From assembly GCA_964017045.1 (NCBI GenBank), contig OZ024811.1:12243818-12307817 (forward strand): a stretch of 64,000 bases of DNA, given 5' to 3'. Each line of letters starts with the position of its first letter. Position 1 is the first letter of the stretch. This document shows positions 31,551 through 45,800 of the stretch, piece after piece. Made by a program: the position numbers and the translations under genes. The notes under the pieces were generated by a model. That model was not told the DNA's origin, searched no databases, and was given only the letters and a program-made list of their open reading frames with translations. The stretch comes from Omphiscola glabra (taxonomy: Eukaryota; Mollusca; Gastropoda; Lymnaeidae).

Positions 31551-34500
31551 GTATGTATTTTGACGATAATTATTAGTTTTGAGTTTAATATATGCTTTAC
31601 AAGATTAAATTTACCTAATATTAGGTTGCCATTTCAAGTGCTTACGTGGACTCGTGGTTTGTGCAAAAGGAAAATGGCGCAAAGCAACAAATCTTCTCAC
31701 ATCGGGTTCCTAGGCTGAAATTTAAGGCCAAAATCATTCAAATGCAATCTCATTTAAGTACTTGTTGCATACAAATGTTTTATTTAGACGTTGCTCATTG
31801 CAAAGCCATGCTATTTGCCCTATTTGTAGTGCAGAATGAACATGTGTTTTTCCTGCGTAATTTTTTGAGGGCAAGGGGATCACCGCGGCCGACATAACAA
31901 ACGGCCATGCTGACCGTGCCGAGGCGGGATCGAGTGGAACGAACGGAGCCGCCAGCTAGGTTAGGGAACACCCCTGGTTTTATATTAAATTGGCCTCTTG
32001 GGGCTCTGGGTGTCATTTGTCTCATTATAGCTCATTGGTGTCACTGACCATTTGAAACAGTACTAATTCAGTTGAAACCGTACTTAGTATCTTTTGTAGT
32101 GGATTGAGTCTCATCAGACTTAAAATAAAAACATGATTTTGATTACTTTTTCATCTCACATTTATTTGTTAGTAGATCGAATCGTATTGATACAATTTTC
32201 ATAAAATAAATATCATTCATTCGTTATAATTCATGAATGTATAAAATTGTATTTAAGAAAGGGAAATACATATAATATTACCTATAGTACTATACTATAT
32301 AAGTCCCTGTTTGCCTACGCCTAAAATTATTTGTTTAATTATTTTTTTATAACAAAAGTGACAAATTGTAATTGAGTCCTTTATTATTACTAAATTAAGG
32401 ACATAACAATATTGTAAATTTAGAATATGCATAATAATAGTTTTATACAGTGGCCTATTATAATTATATTATTGGCTTGGTAATATGACTATCAGCACTA
32501 TTAGTTTACTATTATTTTATTTATATTTAATGCAAAATCCTGTTATAACTAAATTTCAAAATAATTAGTTTTAGAATAAAAAAGGTTTCAACTAGTTAAC
32601 TTAAGGTAGATCTATCTATGAATATTTCTTATTATTTAATGTTTGAATCTGTATCTCAAGTAAAATCAAGAGTTGAACTTGTGACTCACTACCCTAGGCC
32701 ATGGTATGGGTTGGAGGTATGGTTTTATTGAATTCTAGTATTACTAGTCTCCCTGCCTCTGTTCTATACTCAAGTTGTGGTTCTAAATTTAAACAGGTAT
32801 GTTATAAACCCCAAAATGAAACAAGATATTCTCAGTTGACACGCACATGTGTCATAAGAATTTCATAATTTAAGGGAATGCTTTAAAAAATACATTTGCA
32901 TACAAAGTAGAAATTTTAGAAATAAAATATAAATAGGACACTATATATAATATAATCTAGTAATTGTTATGATTGGCCTTGATTCTGCTATTCATAGAAT
33001 TTGAGTAGAAGTGGTGAATTTCGGTGATTTAAAAAAAAAATTATGTACATGATTTAAGTAAATGGTTTTAAAAATCCATTTCTGTGGTGATTTAAATTTA
33101 ATATGGAAAGTGTTGTAGTCTTTCTGCCTCCTTGATATTTTTTTAATAAACCTGATACTCATCATTATGTCCATTAATGGACATAAAAAACGAATTTTAT
33201 AACTGTTTACTTTCTTGATGAGATGGAGCTGACAGAATATCATATATAACTCTGAAAACATTTGAATTTGAAAGGATTAATACATGTATTAGGCTGTTGA
33301 CAGTTGGAGCCTATCTAAAGTAAATGACAGTACTTAAGTAAGCAAGGACTACGTTGAAATTATTTATAATTACACCGTATGAATATTAATAGTATAGTAA
33401 ATATGAAAAGTGCCAAGAGCTGAAATATGACCATACTAAAGTATACTATACTACTAGATTTGATACATTACTTATTAAATTTAAGGAACGAGTAAGTGAA
33501 GGTCATCAAGTAGACCTACTATTGTGGCGTTTGTTAAATAAATACATTAAAAGGCAGAAGATTTTAGTAGGTGTTTGTGGAAAAGTTGTATGTGGATACC
33601 TTCTGTTGACGGTGTTGCACTAAGTTCGCTGTGCCCTCTCACCCCCATGAGCCCGCTAAACCGCGCGGCGAGCAACCAAGTGAGGCCTGCCAGGAAACGG
33701 AACCAGGCCCATTGTTATCGGCCGTCAACACCCTTGATTTATCTGGGAGTTATTTCTTGTATTTTGTGCACTAAATAAATCTTGTCAAAAATATTAAGGA
33801 TTGTAGTTTAGATATATATAGTTTTAGCACTATGTCCCTTATGCCTTTGCATTCTCTCGAAGGGGAGTAATTTAAATACAAGAGTACGGTCCCTTGTAGT
33901 TCGTAATCACTTCAAGATTCAAATATCAATTAACATTGGGTCCAGTCTATCCTATAACTTTCATGTATTTAAATTAGTAACGATTTATATTATACAAGCT
34001 AATATCATCTTATTACAAACCTTTATCTCTTCAGGAAGTGGCGAAGGGAAATAATGTTAGATTATTTTTATTTCCCGTTATTCAGAAAGCAGCCCTTGCG
34101 GTGAAAACATAATTTATAAAAACATCTTTTTTTTTTTTTTGTTGTTGTTACAACTTAACGTCCATACATACGTAATGGATTACATGTTTTAATTTAAGTA
34201 ATTAATTTGTACTTTGGGGGTTTCATTAAAGTATTGTATTGTGATGCGTGGCTTATTTTATGTTGCGGATAAAGTCGTGCTGAAAAATATTGCGGTAACC
34301 CTCTGTGTCGTTCACAAAGATCAGTTGATAATGGGGTACATGACTGCCCGTCAAGTATTGTAATCCTTATTGCTTTTAGAAGTTGTTTCACAATTTAAAG
34401 AATCATCGTACGATTTGGTCGTAAGGGACAGATTACCAATCTATCTGCGAGAGGCCGAACGCCTTTAAACATCTTTATAGGGTGTTAGATTTTTATTAAG

Positions 34501-37000
34501 TAATTATGGGAGTGTTTTGTAATAAATAAGTGCCGGTAATGCAAAGATCTATTAACATCAGTACTGTCACTTGCGTGTGCGAGGTGGCACTTCAGAGGGC
34601 GCGAGATGGCACTTAAGGGGGTGCGAGGTGGCACTTCAGGGGGCGCGAGGTAAAGGGAATATAACAATAAATGGGACATTGGCGTTTAAGTTATGGTACA
34701 AATGTATGTACCGGTATATTTTAAATACTTCTTCATTAAGAATTTTCCTTCATGTTGTGTGTCAAGAGTTTATTTTCTCGTCTGTGCCGTTCTCTTTGCT
34801 CTTCGGCGGTTAATTAAAAGTCCATTTTTTTTTTTCAAATTTAAAAAAAAAACACCGTTTTTGTTACTATGTAGGTGGTGCGAAACTTGTCAAAAAAATT
34901 CGTAGAGGTGCCGAGTATAGAAAGGTTTGGGAAACACTGGCCTAGGTTTAGTTCGAAGCGATTTTAAAAGAGTTGTAGAACGACAAGCTTTAATGTATAA
35001 TCTTTTTTAAAGTAAGTGCTTGCATTGCCGTGATCGTTATGTTTAGCGGTGTTTTTTTTTTTGTGAATTGGGGTTCTCTTCAATGCTCCCTCTAATAGTT
35101 TGCTGGTTCGTGTGCAAAATCATAAAACTTTGCAGAGTGCAGCGTATCTGTTCGAATGTATTTTTATAAAAAAAATTGCTGCGCCGATGCTCAAAACTGC
35201 TGCGCGGCATCTGTGAGGTAGCTGCGCAGCCGTGCAGCTTAAAGGGAACATTGGTTCTCTTCACATTCATTAACAAACAAAAAAAAAGGGGGGGGGGGTC
35301 TCTTCCTGGTGTGATTGCACCGGGGGGGGGCGTGTGTTGACTTTTGGGGGGGGGGGTTTGCGAGGAAAAGTGATTATATTACAAGAACAGAGTAGTCCTT
35401 GGCGCCAATGATAATTGATATACATGTTAATTTTATATTTTTTAAAGTTATCATTATTGTGCTGAACCTGGTCAAATAATTCTTAGGGAATGCAGAATAG
35501 AGAAAAGGTGGGGAAAACTATGAAATAAAATAATTTCTGGTCACTAGTTGACACCAATACCTTAGTGGATGGAATACTGTTGGAAGTAGAAGTACTAGAC
35601 ATGTGGTGGTGGTTCTCAACCCATCATTACCCAATTTAAAAAATATAATATATAGATATAATAACGAAATGAATATTGGAATGTTAATTATTTATTATAG
35701 CAGCCATTTCTGTGTCATAATAATATGTCATTTGAGTAGATGCGCGGTGTTAGTTAACTGTGTACTTATATGCGAGTGTGATTTTAAAAATATAAGTATC
35801 TCCCGGTCCTAGATTTGAAGTAGTTGTCAAGTCCGTCCGATCGTTGCTCTTCGCGCGAAACCTTCACGTGACTAAGATAAAAAAAAAATGAAGGAAAAAA
35901 AGACCAGGTCCACTCCTCCTCCGCCCCCTCGCCCTCCTTTACGCGCCCTGTCTTTCCATCCAACCTTCCCTCTTATACATATTTACCCATCCGTCCTTCA
36001 TCTCCTCGCCCCACCCACCCACTCCCCGCCCTCCCCCACCATTAGTACTGTACTAGTAAAATTGAGTGTAGTGGAAGTCACTGTAGAGCTGTGACTTGCC
36101 GAGGCACACCAGTCGTTAGGTGGACTACATAGTACTACTATACTATTGTAGAGCTGTACTCGAGGGGAAAGTGAAGGGAAGAAGAATAAAATAACAACGC
36201 GGAAACGGTTTAGGTTGGAATTGTGCTGGATAGTTTTTTTTTATCTGAATGGTCATTGTTTGCAAAATCTGCATCTCATGGTTGTTACGTTGAGCCATTG
36301 AGTTAACGAGAGCTCTCCAACAAGTGTGTGTGCATTTTGAAGTGACATATTTCTCAATCAAATTAGGTTTAGTTTTGAGTAAACCTCTGTCGTCACTCGT
36401 GTACGTTTGAATTTTAAAAAAAAAATTATTTAGTGACATTGTTTCTATGCTTCTAATTTCAATTTGTGTCTTGTTTATGTTCTAACACTTTTTTGTGTGC
36501 GGATTTCTCCGTTTGTCTTCATGGTGCCCTGGAGTTCGAGCCAGTAACCGGGTTACTGCACATGCAAAGTGGTGCGCATTTTATTTTCATGTGGTAAAAG
36601 TAACAGTGCTGCACTTAAGTACATCAGTGCGCGGGTTTTAATTCAAATTGCTGTGCCAGCAATTTACGGATACGGTGTGCTGTGTGTATATTTTATGTGG
36701 CGGTTTATCTCGCGTGCAATGAAAACCCCTTATTATTATCATCATTGTTAACTAGCAAAGAATTGTGTTGGTAACGGCCGCGTAAAGTCTTGATCGCCTT
36801 GTTGAGTCTTCTGGCGGGGGGATATTCTGAAGAACATTTACAGTTCTACCCCTACGTTCAAAGGTTAAATTCTGGTGGAAAAATAAGCTTCCTTGATCAC
36901 TTACATACGTTTTAAAATATATATATATTTGATACATAGTTTTGTGTGGCGGGTTTTGAAGCAAGTTCGTTGCCAGGTTACTAAATGTGTGTTGTTTTTT

Positions 37001-37256
37001 ATTGAAGACCTTAGTGCTAAAAGTACTTAAGTCACAAAATGCACATTTTGAGATAATCAAGCTCAAATATACTTTTCGTCTATAAAATATGACTACTTTC
37101 ATTTTTTTCCTTGTTTAATTAAGGGCCTAATGCACATTTTAATGTCTTCAAATTTCTGCAGTACACTTGGCTAAAATGGGTAAGAAAAGATCACAGTTTA
37201 GCTTGATTTTGACAAAAAATGTGACTTAAAGTACTTTTAGCACTAAGGTCTTCAAT
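37001..37256. mobile_element. Inverted-repeat MITE
   Basis: ATTGAAGACCTTAGTGCTAA at 37,001 is mirrored by TTAGCACTAAGGTCTTCAAT ending at 37,256, with about 40 bp of arm similarity (AGTACTT, GTGACTTAAAGT). A clear target duplication is not visible. Confidence 0.65.
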
Positions 37257-37748
37257 TGCACGTCTGTCATGTCATGGAGAACTCATCATTGAGTTATTCC
37301 GCAATGTTTTCTTAATTAACTATGGCCGCGTTGAATGTTATATATTGTGCTACGGTAAATACATTTAAACAAAACAAACACCAAAAAAAAAAAAAGAACG
37401 AAAAGCCATATTAAGTGTGATTATTTTGAACTGATTATCAATTTTAATTGAATAATTCAGCATATTTTTTTTTGTCTGAAGTAAGAGAAGTGTTGCTTAT
37501 TCTGTGGGCTGTATCCCAGGTTTCGAGGACAGAAGTCGATTATTTTTAGATATTTAAAAAAAAGATCACAATATCGAACTTCTCACATATGTATACATTT
37601 TAGTTCTTAGAAATTGACTCCAAACCCATCTTGGTAGAGTGGTAAAAATGGTGGGGAGTAATGAATGGATGAACGTATCAGGGTGTGAAACTTCGAACAT
37701 TGAATCATAATTTTTCAAATTTTTGTAACCCCCACAATTATGTCAACT

Positions 37749-37827
37749 TAATGTTAATTTTAGTACGGTATATGGTGATTTGAAATGTAATGTTAATTTT
37801 AGTACGGTATATGGTGATTTGAAATGT
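37749..37827. repeat. 39-bp duplication
   Basis: Two identical tandem copies of a unit containing TTTTAGTACGGTATATGGTG. Confidence 0.85.
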
Positions 37828-38601
37828 ATACGACACAAGTAAGGGGGGTTGTTGTTTAGGTAGGTAAAACTGTTTCCGGTATTGGCACGTACAATGCTCG
37901 GGTAGGTAAGACTAGTGTTTCCCATATCGGCACGCAACAGGGGTCTCGTAAGGCGGTGACCGTGTACGCCACGGGTGAATGACCTTTTACTGAGTTGACA
38001 AGTCTTGGCCGTATCAAAGGGAGAGACGCGATGTCGTTACTTGCTTACGGGGTACAAGTTGTCGTCCCTGGCTGTACCCCGCCAGAGGTCATTTACCTTA
38101 TTGAATCCGACAGGTCCCCCTTGTGTAGGCTGGATATTTCCTCACCTTGGCCCTTTCCCCCTACTTTCAGATATTTGTTTTTGTTATTCCGTGTGAATTA
38201 GGATCAATTAGCGCCTGACTTATTTTATATTTAGGGTGTTGTTGTTTTTTTGTTTTCCTCCTTCTGTCATGGAATCATAACATATAAATCTGAATTTGGC
38301 AGTTTGGTGTGAAAAAAATGCTTAAATCTTTTCTTAAGTATTTGATGTACTTAAGAGTAGTATATCGTAAAGACTATGTAGAAGCCGTGTGAAAGAAAGA
38401 TCCAGAACATGCTAGCATTAATGTGAAAGCTTGAAAAAACCACACACGAAGACACGAATACTTACTACCGTCTTTTGTTTTTCAAGCTTCTTCCTCATTT
38501 CTTCTTCTGAATACGATTTACTTTAGAGGAGCAGTTGGTATTGCGACCTTTCCGTTATAAAACAACACGTGCATTTTGATAATTTATTTTCGAAGTGGCT
38601 A

Positions 38602-38758
38602 TTGGTACCCGGGTACCAGAATTGAGAGGTTGGGATTCAAAAACGATTTAATTCAATTATCTTTCATTTGATCCCTCATTTTGTCTTAAAAACTTAACAA
38701 TAATATTTTTAATCGTTTTTTTAATCCCAACCTCTCAATTCTGGTACCCGGGTACCAA
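38602..38758. mobile_element. Long-TIR MITE, TA duplication
   Basis: A 157-bp element with nearly perfect 47-bp inverted ends starting TTGGTACCCGGGTACCAGAA, each containing the palindrome GGTACCCGGGTACC, flanked by TA on both sides (Tc1/mariner style). Its CAATTATCTTTCATTTGATC stretch recurs at 45,065. Confidence 0.75.
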
Positions 38759-39559
38759 TAGGTGCAGCCATTCATTTTAGTTCACCAATTAAATCTTTTG
38801 ATTGTCCTCCCAAAAAAAAAACTGGTCGACACATAAACTTAAATTTGCTTTGTTGCAAACCAGAAGCTTTAGATGCTCGTGTTTATGAAGCAACTGCCAT
38901 GGCTTCTTGCTCTATGTTGCGACGGCGGCGTGTGATTGGGGAGGGCCCGGGGGGGTGCTTTCCTTACATGCCCTGGGCTCCGCCACTCTCTCCTCTCTAA
39001 GTATTGTTGTATCAGTCCCAGGTGTCCGAGATTGTATGACAAACTCGGTTCGTTTTAAATGCTGTCGTAGGCACCTTCAAATAACTTAGTTTACGTCATC
39101 TTCCCTGTGCAGCCCCTTTTTTTTTTTCAACCAAGAAGAGCGTTTATTCATGTTTAGTGCAGCTCTCAGATCTGTTGTATTTTGGACATCATTATCTATT
39201 GCATCTGTTCCACTTTGTTAGTGGTAGGGTTTATGCTTCCATTAGTTGACCATTGTGTCGGGATCACTGACCATTATTACTGAGATACGATTGTTCATTA
39301 AGGCTTCTTTTACCGCACTTGTGTTAAAAAAGGAACACATTGGCAGTCAATGCAGAAATACAAGTGTAAAAAAGAGTACATTATACCGGCCTTGAGTACA
39401 TAAAGGGCCCGTGTGTCATATTCGTGAAATACAAGGAAACTTATCTTAACGCATACTTTTCCATGAGGAGTTAGGAAGTTTGAAGAAAAAAAACGCCGTG
39501 TCTGTGATGATCATGGACTTAGCTTTGTGTCCACCAACGGACAGCCGACTGTCACTTGA

Positions 39560-39884
39560 ATGTGGGGCAGCATGATGGCAGTAGGGGAAATGCATCAGCC
39601 GAACCCCTGCTTCAACAGTAATATCAATGGTTTCTCCGGCTTCAGCAACAGCAGCACCAACATCATCAACGGCCTGCACCAAAACTCCACCAGCGTCATT
39701 GGTCAGCATATAAACGGCAACAGCAGCAGTGCTAGTGTCAATTCTGGTGGTGGTGGTGGTGGTGGCCACGTCCCCTTCCATCCCCATCACCCACACCACC
39801 AACATGGAGTGCCGGCTCACCACGGTGGCGGTGCCATGGGAGGTAACTTCTCGGATATGTACCACAGTTGGATTGACGACTTGT
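39560..39884 (+). CDS. Plus-strand gene exon 1 (His/Gly/Asn-rich)
   Basis: ATG directly follows an in-frame TGA (39557-39559), so this is the first possible start. It encodes MWGSMMAVGEMHQPN, an Asn/Ser-rich part (INGFSGFSNSSTNIINGL), Gly7, a His/Pro stretch (FHPHHPHHQHG) and DMYHSWIDDL. It ends at a perfect GTAAGT donor in phase 1. Composition and codon use differ strongly from the flanking AT-rich DNA. Confidence 0.7.
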
Positions 39885-42800
39885 GTAAGTTGACATTCTA
39901 ACAGCACTGCTTGTATATTCTTTCATTATATAATATGTATACCTGACATGTACTATAGTCATATGTTAATATCCATATCTTACAAGGAAAAAAAACGTTT
40001 AGAATGTCCATACATTACTATTCCCCTAAAATGTTTATTTATACATATAAAAGGGTTTGAATGTTAAAATCCATTGCTACTTTTGTTGGTGGCGGAAGTC
40101 CAACAATACTTAGGGGAGTAAAGTAAGTTGTGGGTTGAGAACCCCCTGCCCTAAGGTCCAATTTTAATTAAATCATACCACATAAACTTGCTTCTTATTT
40201 ATTTATTTATTTTATCCTCAAGTTTATGTAGTATGAAAACCGTGTACGTTTGCTAAGTAGATTTTTGACACAGACAAATTAAAGAAACAAAAAACTCGGC
40301 CCTTATAAAAAAATGTAAAGCACCAGAAATAACTCGAGTATCAGAGTGCAACGGACTTTACCGTGACCAATAGACTTACTTCAGTGCTAAATTGTCTGGC
40401 TTGTTGTATATTAACTTTCCATGACCACATGACATGGACTTGTAGCACGTACCTAGGGATTTCATATTACGGGCGAACCGTACTAAGGTATATTAAAATA
40501 ATATTATTATGTTGTAACAACCGATGTCTTGCCCTTCTGAAATCTAGAATAGAATAATTAATGTTGACATTTCGGGTGGGCATGGGCGCCCGCAGAAAAT
40601 TTTCTAGGGGGGGGGCAAAATATTTTCTAATTCTAGGGGGGGGGGGAATATTTTTTGTAATGTTTTAATGTAGTTTTAATTTACTGTAGCGTATTTGTAT
40701 GGTGAACGAACGGACAGGACACTGTAGAAATGAAGGGCATACTGTAGCAACAAATTTTTTATTAACACAATATATGTATATAACAAAAAATATTACAACA
40801 ATTTAAAATAAAATGTATTCTTTAAACGAGAACTGGAGTCGTCTGTTATCGCTACCAAACATATCTCCAATTGTGTCCATACAGTCTTTTTTGTTGCAGT
40901 TCACTTTGTCTCTATGTACGCTTAACATGCACAACCCAGACATACGTTCATCTGACATTGTAGATCTAAGCCATGTTTTACACGACGCAATGTGCTGAAC
41001 GATCGCTCCACCGTACATGTTGTTGCTTGTAATATTAGCAAAACTAGTAAGGCATACCTGACAGCCTGATAAAACGTTGTAAAACTAATTATTATAGAAA
41101 ATATTATTAATAATTACCCAGTAAAACGAGATCAGCATCAACTTAGTTACTTTCTCTTTATTTTCTCTTTAATTTAATACATTTTTGTGTCTATTTTTGT
41201 CTATTTTTTTTTAATCAATCAATCCAGGGAGGGGGGCAAGTGCCCCACCTTGCCACTACCTGCGGGTGGGGGGGGGACTCCAACAGCTCTGCATGGCCCA
41301 TGGCGTTATCAGTAGATAATGTCATCAGCTTGGATTCAAAAGATGCACTATGGGTGCACCTTGGTCCTCTCATTGCTTGGCTCACTTCTGATAAATGTGC
41401 ACATGCGTTTCACCTTTTGTATGATATCCAGTTTTTCTTGGCCGTGTTTAACCTTAGGTAGATGGACGAGAAGGGCGCTATGGTTTATATTTGTATCTGG
41501 GTAGTTTTGGGGGATGGGGGCGCATTATAGAGTTGCTTTGTTACATCCGTATGAAACACTCACATGTGAAAATTATTCTACTATGGCAACTAAAAAAAAA
41601 AAAAAAAACTGATTAAATGAGTTTCAGCACCATCAGCTCTTCAACCGATTGACATCATCGCCTGGGAAACTGATGCAAGGCGCGGATACGTTGTTTGACA
41701 TTGTCTAGTACACTGAATACATTCTGGATTACTTCACTTCTGACATTGTCTAGTACACTGAATACATTCTGGATTACTTCATTTCATTAGGATAAAATAG
41801 AAACCTAAGCTATAAATTCGCTACGCTCAACATAAATCCATGGGGGGGGGGAGTAATGTTGACGGTGGTATATTGGGACCTCACATGACCCTCCCCCCCC
41901 CCCCCACACACACACCGTTTTGCCCTAATCGAAACCTTGACCTAGTTAGTATCCCGCATGGAAGTGAATAAGGTCACGTGTACCGCTGTGCCATGAGGGT
42001 GGTGTATCAACTGACTACTGCTTTCCACTACCGGTTTCCGTACTAAAAAGGTAGATCCGGTTTGGTTGCCTTCTGTTCCTGTAATATACATTTCAGTAAT
42101 ATTCATTTAATATTGGAATGTTATTGATTGTTCATTGGCGTTTTACAGAACAGAGTACCGGTATACATTCAATATTGGCACCGGTATTCATTCAATATTA
42201 GCACCGGTATTCATTCAATATTAGTACTGGTATTCATTTATTGTTGTTACCGGTATTCATTCAAAATTAGTACCGGTATTTATTTAACATTAGTACCGGT
42301 ATTCGTTCAGTGTTAGTACTGGTATCCAATCAATATAAGAACCGGCAATGATACATTTGTACAGCTTTTCTCTTGGTTCTCTTTTCTTATTTTGAGCTAA
42401 GGCTTCCAACAAAGTACCGGTCACCTCCAAACAGGCACGTGTCCAGATATAAATTATCAATCCACAATCATCGGGACATTTATTTTTACGTTATGCTTAT
42501 GTCATTTAAATCTCACCAGAGATGTGTTAAGTTTTCTTTAACTTCTGGGATGGAGAGTCCCTTTTATCCAAAGAATAAACGAAAACCCGGTGAATGAGAA
42601 ACCATGGTGTTGATTCATACAAGGTCGCCTAGCGATGTCACAAATAAACATCACATCGCCAACAATTTGATATTGAAACCATATAATGTGGGAAAATAAT
42701 GCTGTAGGATCCCCTTTTTTATCACGATGATAGCTTTGTTCTTCATAGTCCATGTATGTGAATTGTGGGGTCTCTCCTGGTCCACTGTGTGTCCATATTT

Positions 42801-45800
42801 TGGAATGTGTGGTCCTATCCTGGTCCACATCTGGGAAAGTGTGGGGGTTCATCCCGACCCACTGTTAGCTCATGTGTGCGCACACGTGAGTATCCTGATC
42901 CATTGTTCGTTTCCATGTATGGGAAAGTGCGGCTCCTACCCTGGTCCACTGTTGGTCCATATCTGGAAAAGTGTGGACATGGCTTTTCCTTAAAACTGTG
43001 TTTGGCATTTTCCCTGCCTGGGGTCCAATGTTTGTTGACGTGTTAACTAGAGGACGTCAACACTGCTAACGAGCTTTACAACGGGATAACCTTTCCTTGT
43101 CTTCGTTCAGAACATATTGCGAAACGACTCCTTCCCTCGGGGGGTCCTCTTTCATTCATTGAAGTTGTTTGGCTTTCAGAAAATGCTGCAAACAACCGCT
43201 CAGCTGCGAGTCATGTTTCATTGGCGGCGGCGTTTCGCCATGAGAAAAGTTACCAAACCACGGCGATTATATGCCATTATTTCATTAACAATGTTTTGCC
43301 ATCATAAATTTTAATACAGCTCAGTAGCGTAGCGAGTAGTTTCATAAAATTGTTAAGTTTCACATACGTTGCGAGTTGTCCTGGCTCATTATTTGAATAG
43401 GCCAATCCCTCGAACAGGGAAACCCACACCCTAAGTGAGCAAAACCACGACTCCTTAGACCAGTGTTTCTCAACCTTCCTGATGCCGCGACCCTTTAATT
43501 CAGTTCCTCGTGTTCTGGCGACCCCCCAATCATAAAATTATTTTCGTTGCTACGTCATAACTGTAGTATATGTGTTTTCCGATGGTCTTGGGCGACCCCT
43601 GAGAAAGGGGTCGCGAACGACCCCTGAGAAAGGGGTCGCGAACAACAGTCACAGGTTGAGAACCGCTGCCTTAGACACAGGGATAAAGTACCCCCCAACA
43701 CGTTTCTTTTATATTCGCTGTCCGTCGGTAAAGACGGACCAGCTTTCTGAAATTGTGAGAACAGTTTGGTGTCAAACAAGCGTCAACTATTATTATATTG
43801 TAATTATTATTATTCATCTTTGGTGAGGATACTTATTGAGTTAAAATGCCGTTGTTAAAAATTTTCAAAATGCCTCCCCCCCCCAACCCCCACACAACAA
43901 TAAAGTCAACTAAAAAATTCTACACCCCACACGTTCATCCCGTAATCCTTTTACATTTAGCAACGACTTCGCAGTTAGACGGAGAAGAAGAAGAAAAAAC
44001 GCTATTAAAATACGTTACATCTCCCTAAGCTGGAAAAAACACTTTGCTTTAAACATGTCTGTTTTGTTGTTGTTTTCATACATTCGTCCCAATAAAAAGT
44101 AAATCAATATTATTATTATTATTCTGCGTTAAAATTAGCTCCATAAGTAAAACAAAAAGAAATCGTTAGAAGTTAAAGGAACTCTCTAAAATTGAAACAC
44201 GTTTCTCTCCCCAAACTTGAAACCACTATTTTTTAAATAGTGTTTTTTTTTTCCTCCACATAGTCTAATGAATATAAAAAAAAATAATATTAAAAAAAAC
44301 CAGCAAATAGTATTATTATTATTATCATTGCGGTTAAATTAGCTAGACTTGCATCCATAAAACTTTAAACAAAAATAATTTGTTCACATTGAAACAATTC
44401 TGCTACGTGGCGTGTCGCTTCCAGTAACTGGTATTGTAAGTTCATCACGTCCGCAAACAGTTGCCGCACGACTCCCTGTATACAGTTGGACATTATTTTT
44501 TTTTAAAGCTGTAGATGTATTTGACAAGAAGATGTCTGTAGAACCACTCGACGGGACCGGTCATCGTTACCGACGGTCTGGGGGGGGGGGGGAGGGGGGG
44601 CGACTAACGACTCGTCCCATAAACATGGCAGCCCACTGATACCTTCACCGCACATTACCGCCTTGACCCGTTTAGCCACACTTCCTACAGAATCAGGTCA
44701 AATCCATGTTGCTTCGGTCTGGTTTAAAAAAAAAAATAGTTGGCCCAATTCCAACCTCCCGCTTGGGCGGAGTTGGGTTTTTTTTTCTCCTGGTATTGAA
44801 AGGGAGCAAAGTTCACTCACCGAGCAACGGGCTCGTTGTACAGTGTGGTGGGTTTTTTCACTGGCGTCTTTTACACTGTAACTGTGGTTTGTTTGTTTGT
44901 TTGTCTTTTTTAAATGTACCGTGGTACTGTAAATTAAGTCATGCTGGTTCGGGCCACAGGTTATGTTTAGATTGCAGAGCCATCGCAATTTGATAAAATT
45001 GATTTGTTTCTTTTCATTACAAAGTCTCTTAACACCTAGTAAGTTTATTTGGAAATCGCAATGTTCAATTATCTTTCATTTGATCCCTCAAAATGACGCG
45101 TCGAGATGGCGGACATAAAATTTATTAAAAATAGGATTGTTTTGACTTGGATATGTGACTTTTTTTAATTAAATGTCCTTTAGGAAGGAGATTCTAAAAA
45201 AAAAATGTAAGGGATGGTAGGGGGTCCCGCTCAGGGGGGAGGGGGTCGAGAATTTGTGACGAGGGGGGGGGGTGTGTTCAAAAATTTGTGACGTCACTTT
45301 TTTAAAAAGTCTAAAATTTTCTAATTTTGAAAAAATATTATTTAATTAATTAAAAAAAAATTAATTTGAGGTCGTAATTGCCTCAGGTTTTAAAGGCACT
45401 AATACCTCAGTCGACAACCTTTTGCGCATTTCGAAAAATGATTCAACAACTGTTGTGGCCATTTTACATTCGGCTTGTGGATGACTTCGTTGTTTCGCGT
45501 CACAGTTTTCTAATAAATCTACATCTTAATCTATTATGGGAAAATGTTAAAAAGTATAATAAAATCTTAGTTTATTTGTTTATTTATGAAAAGTTTATAT
45601 ATGTTTTGATTTTATTAGGTATGACTTGACAGGGGACGGTGGAAAGAATTTGTGACACTTCGTGACCAGGTGAAGGGGGCTAAAATGGTCATTTTTTTGC
45701 GTGATGTAATTTACGAACGACCCCTAACAAACTAACACTCTTGGAATCTAGCTGCATCTCATTCAGCTTGGCATGCGATAATTTTTCAGAAATTAAACAA

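Larger units (their letters stand above)
31551..39559 (+). other. 5' flank or first intron of the plus-strand gene
   Basis: No convincing exon. There are GC-richer islands near 33.6, 35.8-36.7 and 38.9 kb. The sequence TCACGTGA with CGCGCGAAA close by (35,850-35,872) looks promoter-like. A G-rich array at 34,575-34,650 repeats a roughly 24-bp unit three times. Two inverted-repeat elements are listed separately. Confidence 0.4.

Noticed and set aside
39446..39962. Minus-strand ORFs opposite the His/Gly-rich exon
   Set aside because: Anti-sense of codon-repeat stretches; the plus frame has an upstream stop, a start codon and a perfect donor.
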